Assembly (NCBI GenBank): GCA_028622995.1
Contig: JAJQJQ010000025.1
Location: 3,409,135-3,473,134 of the forward strand
Direction: 5' to 3'
Length of the DNA: 64,000 bases
Source of the DNA: Panagrolaimus kolymaensis
Lineage: Eukaryota; Nematoda; Chromadorea; Rhabditida; Panagrolaimidae
In this document: positions 55,763-64,000 of the stretch, one piece after another
Position numbering within the stretch: the stretch's first letter is position 1
Layout of the letters: the number at the start of each line of letters is the position of its first letter
Program-made: the position numbers and the translations under genes
Notes under the pieces: model-generated
Told to the model about the DNA's origin: nothing
Database searches by the model: none
The model's input: the letters and a program-made list of their open reading frames with translations, nothing else

Positions 55763-56592
55763 TTATTAAAAATAAGTTGTCTACCAATTGCAAATCAAAC
55801 ATTTACAACTTTGGTGGCAGAAGCGACCGTTTTCTTTTCATAAATCGCCTTCTAAAATTTCATAACTATCTCAAAACAAAAACATTTCTAAAATCACAAA
55901 CCTTAAAAAATTGCTATAAATAATAAATGGTAAATTATAAAGGGTGGCAAAAATGATAGATTTTTATTTCAGTAACGACGATTATTGGTATCGATTGTGA
56001 TTTGGACCCGCTTTTTTCGGAAGACAAATTTATAAAACAGCCTAATAATTATGTTTTTTTTACCTGACAATGCGCCATTGAGCTTTATTTCAAGCGAATG
56101 TTGAAAACACCCATGGATTTATGCATTGGATATGTTGCGGTATGGCAGGATTTGGAATGGCTCCTATAATTTTCTTCTAAAACTGTCTCGCGCAAAAGTT
56201 AAATTATAAACGTCATTAAATATCTTTAATTGTTTTCCAAAAATACAATACAAACCATTTAAGCTAAATTATTTTGAAGCATATTTTTTTAGAAGATTAA
56301 AATCTCTTTAGCAATTATAAATAAAACACAATTTTTAAAAATGTAAAAATACAAGGTTTAAACAATAGAGAGAAAGAAAGGGTTATAAAATGATATGTAC
56401 TTTGCCAATTATTGTAACTAATTATAATTAGTCATATCCGTGCTTGAAAAAAAGAAGAAAACACATTGGTAACAACTTTTTTTTAAGCCGTTTATTGCCG
56501 TCACTCTTTTGATAAAAATTAAATAAATACTATACAAAGTTGTATGTTCGTTATAAAAATGGATTATTTAAATGTATGTGTTTGTAACTTAC
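55763..56592. other. Intergenic; missing exons of the secreted-peptide gene expected here
   Basis: The minus-strand gene at 56784 should continue into this region, but I find no match to the Cys-rich last exon of its paralogue. A plus-strand frame at about 56,100-56,181 (HGFMHWICCGMAGFGMAP) looks like a membrane segment but has no context. Confidence 0.4.
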
Positions 56593-56784
56593 ATTTCCGG
56601 CAGTTATTATGACTTTGTTTTGATCTGGTGGAGCTGGGGCAAAATTTTTATCTGCTGCCTAAAAAAGATTTTATGCTTTTGGTATTTGTAATCAAAAAAC
56701 TCTTACTTTTTCAGGAAGAACTAAACAATCCAAGCTGGCGAAAACAAATAAAACAATAACGAGGACGATGTAAATTAATTTCAT
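56593..56784 (-). CDS. Small secreted peptide gene, 5' exons
   Basis: Paralogue of the split gene at 36495. Exon 1 (56784-56707) codes a signal peptide, MKLIYIVLVIVLFVFASL, ending LVLPEK. Exon 2 (56658-56593) reads AADKNFAPAPPDQNKVIITA then GN before a GTAAGT donor. Both genes share exon length, phase, the DQNKVI motif and the GN|GTAAGT end, which shows what the uninterrupted exon 2 looks like. Downstream exons were not found in the next 800 bases, so the gene may be incomplete or may use diverged 3' exons. Function unknown; secretion is inferred from the leader. Confidence 0.65.
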
Positions 56785-56831
56785 GTCTTAACAATCCTTG
56801 AAAACAATGGAACTTTATGCTGCTCGTTTTG

Positions 56832-56839
56832 CTTTTATA
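56832..56839 (-). promoter_or_regulatory. TATA box of the secreted-peptide paralogue
   Basis: TATAAAAG on the minus strand, 47 bases before the ATG at 56784, followed by CAAAA as in the paralogue at 36440. Confidence 0.65.
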
Positions 56840-57903
56840 TGGAGATATTTCACTATGAGGACCAAACCTTTTACAGAAAAAATTGTATGATAGATTATCA
56901 AATAAATTCTTCTTTTAATGACAATAAAGTTTTTCCGGTTTCAAAAAAATGTAGCTTGATGTTTTGTAGGATACATATTTTGACAAACAACATTCTTTCA
57001 AGTCTTTATTTTTGATTCAAAAATTTATTTCTTTTAAGTAAAGCGGCCGCCGGCCGGTGATACTACTCCACACTCTTTATAATACGATGAAATCGCCAGC
57101 ATTTGTGATTGCCATGCCGCAAATTTGCAAAAAAATGTCTTTGACTAAAGGTCGATCAACTACATATAAAATATACTTTGATAATATAATTTTATGAAAA
57201 TTGATAAGAAAACACAGTGTTTTTTATATGTTCAATTTGAGGAAAACAGCAACCAAAAAATTTATTAGTTTCTTGTATATTTATTTTTGATATCAACAAC
57301 AAAAATGATCAGGGGATTTTTTGGATTTTTTTGCTATATAATTTTCTGATCGGAAAGAACAATAGAGGCAAAACTATAATTCATTTTTTGTAAGAGTATT
57401 CCTGGAAATTCTAACAATACAAAGTTTTAATTATTTAGCTTGAAGCCGCTGCTTTAAATGAATCCTTTATGCACTTTATTTTAATGTTTTTAAATAAAAT
57501 TTTCAAGAAATAATTAATTATAATTAAATAAATAAATATCTTTTTTTTCACGCAACGATGGCTACGAAAATTTTTTTATGCCATTATTTTTGTGGCTATT
57601 TCTCTTTAAAAGTCTAAGTCATTAAATACAAATTAAGCCGCTATAGACTATAGTGAATTAAATAAATTTAGAGAGAGAAAAGTTTTTTTATTTACGCCTA
57701 AGTAAACAACTTTATTTTAAAGTCGCCGATTTTTTTAAGCATTCAATTAAAAATCTCTTATAAGAACGAGTAATTAGAAGAATTAATTTTATTTTAAAAA
57801 GTTTGAATATTTATTTTGTTTAGTGAACTTTAATAAATTTACAATTCCCACACTTTTTTAGTTTTGCAAGCGAGCACTTGGTTGCTTTTTTGTTTGTCTC
57901 TTA
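56840..57903. other. Intergenic, no gene seen
   Basis: AT-rich. A short GC island (GCGGCCGCCGGCCGG at about 57,042-57,056) stands out but has no evident role. Confidence 0.5.
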
Positions 57904-59210
57904 ATGAACATCTATCTTTGGTTGATACTTGCAGAATATTTTGTTTCATTCATTTCACAACTATTAAGCCTTTTCATTTTTGGTGATATCCTATTTAAAA
58001 CTTTCTTCGGAAATTGTCGAGCTACAGTAATCACATCACCAAACCTCAATTTTTATTTTATTACTCAAACGACTGCTTCTTTTGTTGCTACTGTATACCT
58101 TCTTTATTTACTCATTGGATGGCGGCCATATCCAGTGGAATATAATGCATATTATATGTATTTTATTGGAGCATGTCAAAGCCTTCTTATTACATCCACC
58201 CCAATTTCTGTTTTCGCATTGGGTCTCGATCGATGTTTGTGTGTTTTATTTCCTATGAGATATACCAAAAAACAAAATTCATATCCAACATATTTTTCAA
58301 TTTCGCTGATGGCAATTTTGACTTCCGTTTCGTTAATATTTCGAATTATCCCAGCATACCCTAAAAAGATGTCTACTCAATGTGGGTCATTTGGATGTAT
58401 GACTACCACGAAAGCATTAGAAATTTATGTGTTCATTCGATATTTTACTAGCGCTTTAATTTTGGGGACGAGTATAATTTTGTTGGTTTTGATTAGGCGA
58501 AAATTACATATTTACCTTGCACGTAATAAAGCTGGAAAGGTAAGAATAAATTTGTTTGCCCTTTTAAGTGGTCCAGATTTTAAATCTTTTTTTGTTGTTG
58601 TTCCAGACAAAACATAAAACAGTTAATTAAGTAAAAAAATGTTGAAGTTAATTACTGGAGCTATAAATTATATTTCCAAACTCATTAAAAATTTAATTAT
58701 TTAAAGATTTATAAACTTCCTTATTATCCTTTTTAAACCACATTTTTTTTATTTCAGTCTAATAAACTTGTGCTCTCAACTTTAATTACAACTTTAACCT
58801 TGGATTTTTTGCCACATTTAGCTAGTGTTGTATTTTATTCGGTAAGTTTCAAATTTTTAAACCTTAAAAATAATGTAAAACAACAAAGCAATTATTTAAT
58901 ATTCTGAAAACCACCTACGTAAAAAAATTTTTTTATAATTTTGTTGCACTAAAAACGTTGAAACACAAAAATGCCAAAAAAAATTTTTTTCGTTTTTTTT
59001 ATAAACTTTCAAACAAGCAAAGCAATTTTAGATTTATGGAATAAATCTCACAGTTTATATGGTCCATATTCAACTGTAATTGCATCAATCGAATCTGCAT
59101 TTTGTGCATTACTTTATCGAAACGTTTATAAACGTCATTCATTTGGATCGAAAATTCCATCACCACCATTCATGACAGCTGTACATCCTGTTGCAACGAT
59201 TGTAACATAA
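57904..59210 (+). CDS. Srbc-like 7TM chemoreceptor, possibly broken at last junction
   Basis: Exon 1 57904-58539 (212 codons), exon 2 58758-58841 (28 codons), both phase 0, then a last segment up to the TAA at 59208-59210. TM3 is followed by LGLDRCLCVLFPMRYTKKQN, the family signature. The last segment reads LWNKSHSLYGPYSTVIASIE and a basic tail ending VATIVT, matching TM7 of the paralogues. The only acceptor in the right place (ATTTTAG before 59031) leaves this frame one base short after exon 2. Splicing there reads only about 15 codons to a TAA. So the gene either has a one-base loss or uses a junction I cannot see. It has one more intron than the other Srbc-like genes. Confidence 0.65.
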
Positions 59211-59656
59211 AAATATGTTTTAACATTTTTAGTTAGTACCATTTCAGTAGAATAAGTTACAATTGGAGGAGTTGCTTCCAAAAAAATTATAATTACTTTT
59301 TCTGTTTGTTTTTCTTGTGATTGTTAGTAATACAAATAAAAATATCTAAAATTTCAAAATATTTTGTTAGTTTAAAACCAAAATGTACGGAGCAACGCTG
59401 GCCTCAGTAAGTAACTGTTGCTAACTTTGAATCACCTTCGGTTTTTGGAAACCAAAGAATCGGATATCTGTCTAGAAAGAGCATTTTAATTTTTGTGTTT
59501 ATTTATTAAATAAAGTAATATTAATATCTTTAAAAAATGAGCATGACTTGGATATTAAACAAGCATATTTGGTAAATGAATTAACCGCTTTTCTCTTGAT
59601 GGTAAACGCTCAATGACTAAACCATTATAAAAAGAATAATGTCTAATAATGCTTAG
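59211..59656. other. Intergenic, no gene seen
   Basis: Tail-to-tail spacer between two Srbc-like receptors. Nothing supported. Confidence 0.6.
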
Positions 59657-60604
59657 TTAAAAAACAGTTTCTGCTGATTTTATTGTAAAAACTTTTCCAC
59701 CAGGAGCATATTCAAACGCTTTTCTGCAAGCCTTAGAATAAATTGTTGCACATAAAGTTAAATTGATGGCGGTTACAGTAAATGCATATGGACCAATAAT
59801 TTCATTCAAATATTTTCCAAATAGCTAAAATAAAAAAAAATAACTTATTTATCTTTAAAAAAATTTAAAAGTTTTTCTCACCGGATAACAAGCTACGGAA
59901 ATTACAATTGGAGCGATTTCAAAAAAGGTCGTTGATGCAATTATAATAACCACAGTTTTTGTGATATTTCGATTATTTACGCTGTTTCCTTTTAACATAC
60001 GTTTTTTTAAAACAAATAATAAAATGCCTCCAGAAAAATTAATGGATACTAAAGTTAATTTTGTTTGAGTTAAATATGCTGGTGTTGGAAGATTTCCAAG
60101 AGCAATCATTAAACATCCAAAAATGGTGCACGATGTGGTTCCAGTTTGGGGAATCGCTGATAGCAAAGGATTTAGCCATAAATAAATAGGAGTTCCAATA
60201 ATTAGAGCGAATATTGTTACATAACTACAATAAAGCCGATGTTGAGAATTATATTTCATCGGAAAAATAATTGAAAGGCATCGATCTAAACATAAAAATA
60301 TTTCGATGATTGTTCCAAAGAAACTCGATAGAAATGGAATAAATCCAAGCCAATACAATATTCTCGCATCATAATCATTGGTTTCAGGCCTCCAAAATGC
60401 AATCAAATAAATAAAATTAATCAGCGAAAGAACACTGTAAACTAACAAAAATATAAAAAATATATTTAAAATTGGTGAAAATTTAAAACTTTTATAAAAT
60501 AAGTTTTTATAAAATAAAACATCCTTTGAAAATTTTAGTGAAAATATCATCAAAATAAATCCAATAAGATGGTGAATTAAAGTCACTGCAGTTATATATT
60601 TCAT
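59657..60604 (-). CDS. Srbc-like 7TM chemoreceptor
   Basis: Exons 60604-59882 (241 codons) and 59824-59657 (55 codons plus stop), phase-0 intron GTGAGA...TTTTAG; 296 aa. TM3 is followed by CLDRCLSIIFPMKYNSQHR. Exon 2 reads LFGKYLNEIIGPYAFTVTAI, then TM7 and a short tail. Shares intron position with the Srbc-like genes at 1, 24801 and 41737. Convergent with the receptor at 57904. Predicted sensory receptor; ligand unknown. Confidence 0.9.
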
Positions 60605-62684
60605 TTTCTTTTGATAATAGAAAAAAAAGTATTTTAGTAGCTAATAAATAAATATGTAAGTGAAAAAAAATTTAAGATTGTAAAAATGTTTTTAAAATCC
60701 AATGACTTCCATTTATTACTACAACCATACTTATTTTTAAAAAAAGGGTATCGTTAATAAATTTTAAGCATTCACAAACATGGTTGTCAAGTAAAGTACT
60801 TTTTTTTACTCAAAATGCATTTTATAACTGGTAATTATGGTTCAAGAAAGTATGTTTAAATACAAAGAAAACATGTTTAGAAAAAAATCTAGGTAAAAAA
60901 TAATGGAATCCCTTATTATCAAATGTTAACAGCGCAAATATGAGTAAAAACTACGCAAGTTTTACACAATTCTCGGAGATGGATAAGTGCAAATTTGTCT
61001 CTAAACATTTGAACTATATAAAATTGCTAGCTTTAAAGCTTGAAAGCGGAAATTACAAAATCTATGAAAAAAAATTCTATAGAAGAAAAAAATACAAAAA
61101 AAATTTAATGAATTTTTATCAAAATCATCTTTGTTTTTTGGATCATTCAATAAAAAATTCGGTTACCGGCATTTGTATCTAAAAAGAAAAAATCTTGCAA
61201 AAAAGATCCATCGGCATTTCACATCCACACATATTCAAAGCTTGATACATAAACTTAGCATTAGAACGAAAGAGATAGTTTTTTTTGTTGCTTTTCGATT
61301 GCAAGTTTATTTTATGTTGGGAAAACAACAAAAAGTACTTTTTTACATACCAATTATGTAAAAAAAATATTAACTGTTCTTCAACAAATAGTCAACCATA
61401 ATAATGCATTCATTCTTCTAACGTTCCATCGATGTATTGTTTGTCTATTACAATTTTTCTTGAAAAAATTTTATCATCTCCAAATCTAACTATTTTTTTG
61501 CATTTATCTTTTTTTTAAAGTGAAGGATAAAAACACACAAATTATTATGTAATCAAAAACCATTTTTTGATTAAACCTGTTGTTGGATGATTGCGTCAAA
61601 CATAAAATTAAAATGCGCACAGACTTTTAAAAATATCAACAAAAAAAACTAATAATAAATCATATTTTTGCGCTAATTTCTTTATACTTTGTTATAAAGT
61701 TTATGAATTGATTATCTTTCTTTTTTTAAAGACCAATGACCAAACATTTTCCACTTTTGAAATTTCCTCTTCTTTCCTTCGCTGGACGCAAGAGGCAGCA
61801 GCGGCAGCTGGAGAAAGAAGAAAAATATGTATAGGATAAACAACAAACAACGTCGTCGCCTCCTATTTGTTGTTTGTTTCGTTGATGCACAATTTTTCGA
61901 ATATAAAAACAAGCATGGCCGTAGTTTTTTTGTTTGTGCTTTTATTTACTTTTTCATTTTAGTTTGCTTCTCTGCTTTTTTAAAGGGTCAGTTTTTAATA
62001 AATTTTGCTTAACGATTCAGCAAATTTTATTATTTTAGAGGGAAAAAGTTGTTCTTGTTTTATCTTTAAATATTATAAATTTTCAGTAAAATATAAGAAA
62101 TTTGAATCTCAAATAAATAAAGTTTTCGTTATTGTATGGCTTTTAAAAGATAACTTGCACTAAAGTTTTGTAGCTCAAACACTTTTTTCTTTAGATTTTA
62201 TTAATTTTCTGATTTCTTTTTTTGTTAATTTCAACTTCAACATTTACTAAAACTTTCTAGAACTTTTTTAGTTTCTTTATCGACTCTCACAAAAACGAAA
62301 AAAAACATTGACGAAAACACACTCTTTTTTGTTTTGCTTCTTTTTCTTCTTCCGCAATTTTTTTTTTGTTTGAGTGCAAATGTCCAACTTCGCGGCGATG
62401 TTGTTTTTGTTTTCTTTTTTTCGCAACAAAGACAAACGAATAAAAAAATATTTTCTTCAAAGCGTATATTTCGAGTCTATGTGTTTCCAAATAACATAGA
62501 TTTTCCCCAACATATTTAAAAATATTTTTCGTGTTTTTTATCATCATCATCAAGCTTAATTTTTTCCTTTTTTGAATTATTGATTCACATTTCAGGAAAT
62601 TTAGGAATTTTTTACAAGTCTTTCATATTTTTTATACCCAAAAACGGTCATATTTTATTTTACGTTAGATAAATCCAAATAATT
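60605..62684. other. Intergenic, no gene seen
   Basis: Two kilobases of AT-rich DNA. Frames at 60940-61182 and 61131-61361 are lysine-rich and overlap in different frames; I see no splice sites that join them. The last 600 bases probably hold the promoter of the kinase-like gene. Confidence 0.5.
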
Positions 62685-64000
62685 ATGTCTGAATCAAAAT
62701 TTGATAAGAAAGTATCTAAAGAACTTTCAACCAATGACATCTATGAAATTTGCGTCAAAGAGGGATTGATTGAAAAGGGCAAGAAAGTGAGTATTTTTGC
62801 TTTTTTGAGAAATTTCTTATTGGCATAAAACATAATTCCAAACTTATGATCCAATTTTATAGCAAAAGAAAGAGCCAGAAGTGAATAAACTTGGCGAAAA
62901 TAAAGGTTTATGTTCCAATGTTTTCCATGTCAAACTTTTCCTTGATGATGATAGTGTTTGCTCCATTGTTGCTAAAGTAAATCTTTCAGAAAAATCTCTC
63001 CCATCCTTCCTTCATTAAGGTAAATTTAGATTCCAACAACAGAAAATTTTGAGCCATCAAAAGATTTATCAAAGGAAGAGCAAGAAAAAGAGCGAAAAGA
63101 AAAGTTTGAAAAAATTCGTCAACTTCATGATAATGAACTTGAATTTTATCGTTTATTTAAAAAGCATAAGGATGGTAATTTAAAAATTCCACATTTCATT
63201 GATGGAATGGAAATGACTGAAAATCAAGATGGATATATTTTAACGGAAGATTTTTCAAGTGATGAAGATAAAGACCAAAATGAAGAAAGTGATGAAGGAT
63301 TTGAAAATTTAACTGATAAACCAAGTTAGTTAAGGATTTTTTTAGCGGGGAAATATATTTTGTCATTTAAGATTAAGGAAGCAATCACCGAAATAGCCAA
63401 ACTTCAAGCACTTGGCTTCAAATTCCCTGAAGCAAAAGATAACATAGGAAAGCTTGATGTTGCAATGAATGATATAACCGAGATTCACCATGAAGTCATT
63501 GACAAACTTGCTGAACTCGATCTTGATTTTATGGATGATAAAAAGGTTAAATTGCTTAAAGAGGAATGTGAAAAAAATATCTTTGAAGAGCATATTTGTT
63601 CAAATCGAAAAGGTTAGATTACATTTAATAGTGTCACTAAAAGATATGCTAAAGACTTTGTCATTTTTTTAGTTGGATTACCAGAAGTACTTTCACATAA
63701 TGATTTTTGGACTAAAAATGTTATGTTTTCACCCAAAACTAAAGAACTCCAACGAATCATTGATTGGCAAACAGTTCGATTTGCTTCAGTAACTCATGAT
63801 TTGGCTGCAATTCTTTCACTTGAACTTGCAGGCGAAGAACGTCGAAAACTTGAAAAATCTTATGTTGAATATTACATTAAACAAGTTCAACACTTTCTTG
63901 ATGAATACAAAGTTGAAGATGATCATGGTTTACGAAAAATGAAACTTGATGATGTCATGAAAGCTTATAAAGGATCACAAAAAATTGCAATTTATGGTGT
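62685..64000 (+). CDS. CHK kinase-like protein (nematode DUF1679 type), cut by right edge
   Basis: Exons: 62685-62786, 62863-62976, 63030 to 63324 (or 63288), 63346-63612, 63673 onward. Starts MSESKFDKKVSKELSTNDIY. VFHVKLFLDDDSVCSIVAKI carries the probable ATP-binding Lys. After it come an acidic loop (SSDEDKDQNEESDEG), ALGFKFPEAKDN, and in exon 5 the catalytic and metal loops LSHNDFWTKNVMF and IIDWQTVRFASVTHDLAAIL, which define the CHK (choline/ecdysteroid kinase-like) family. Probably phosphorylates a small molecule in the cytosol; substrate unknown. The exon 3 / exon 4 junction is odd: with the longer exon 3 the intron is only 21 bases, and the alternative donor GTGATG gives 57. The C-terminal end lies outside the window. 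Confidence 0.85.

Noticed and set aside
56041..56182. Plus-strand hydrophobic frame with HGFMHWICCGMAGFGMAP
   Set aside because: Resembles a membrane segment, but there is no start, no upstream exon and a stop just before it; possibly an old relic.
60940..61361. Two overlapping lysine-rich frames
   Set aside because: No splice sites link them and no domain is visible.
1..64000. CRISPR array, prophage, bacterial operon or integrated virus
   Set aside because: No spaced short direct repeats, no bacterial gene order or ribosome sites, and no polymerase, capsid or envelope-like frame was seen.

Overview
The window looks like AT-rich nuclear DNA of a nematode. The genes have short introns (many of 45-70 bases, with GT...TTTTAG or TTTCAG ends). 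There are many chemoreceptors of nematode-only families (Srbc-like, Srh-like, Srt), a sperm-specific SSP/MSP-type protein, a nematode-type CHK kinase-like gene and a glycine-rich secreted protein. I saw no bacterial, viral or organellar genes. A free-living clade IV (panagrolaimid-like) worm is a guess; the sequence alone does not fix the species. Gene models were built by hand from reading frames and splice sites, and the intron phases add up to open frames in nearly every case.

Layout. 0-10.5 kb: an Srbc-like receptor cut by the left edge, two tandem SLC2-like sugar transporters (about 1.6-3.2 and 8.8-10.5 kb), a BTB-BACK gene, an Srh-like receptor and an orphan Cys-rich exon. 10.5-20 kb: a PPxY protein, a 1.07 kb foldback element, a decayed BTB copy carrying a 241 bp MITE and abutting a receptor fragment, a GGATCC minisatellite, a small hypothetical gene, and a head-to-head Srh pair of which one is broken. 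20-32 kb: a methyltransferase with a His-rich linker, the glycine-rich protein, an Srbc receptor, the SSP gene, a 3 kb GC-hairpin tandem repeat and an expansin-like gene. 32-42.6 kb: tandem two-exon receptors, a small secreted-peptide gene split by a 2.7 kb element that holds nested palindromes, and two more receptors. 43-54 kb: two S28 serine carboxypeptidases, a decayed third copy, an Srt receptor and another 7TM receptor. 54-64 kb: repeats, a second secreted-peptide gene, two Srbc receptors and the 5' part of a CHK kinase-like gene.

How the genes relate. This is not an operon or a pathway cluster. It is a chemosensory and secreted-protein neighbourhood shaped by tandem duplication, gene conversion and small non-autonomous transposons. 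Two insertions can be dated relative to their hosts because an uninterrupted paralogue lies in the same window. I did not find a clearly new multi-gene system. The strongest novelties are the nested element at 36.66-39.37 kb, the hAT-like MITE at 13.9 kb, the GC-hairpin repeat at 27-30 kb and the expansin-like gene.
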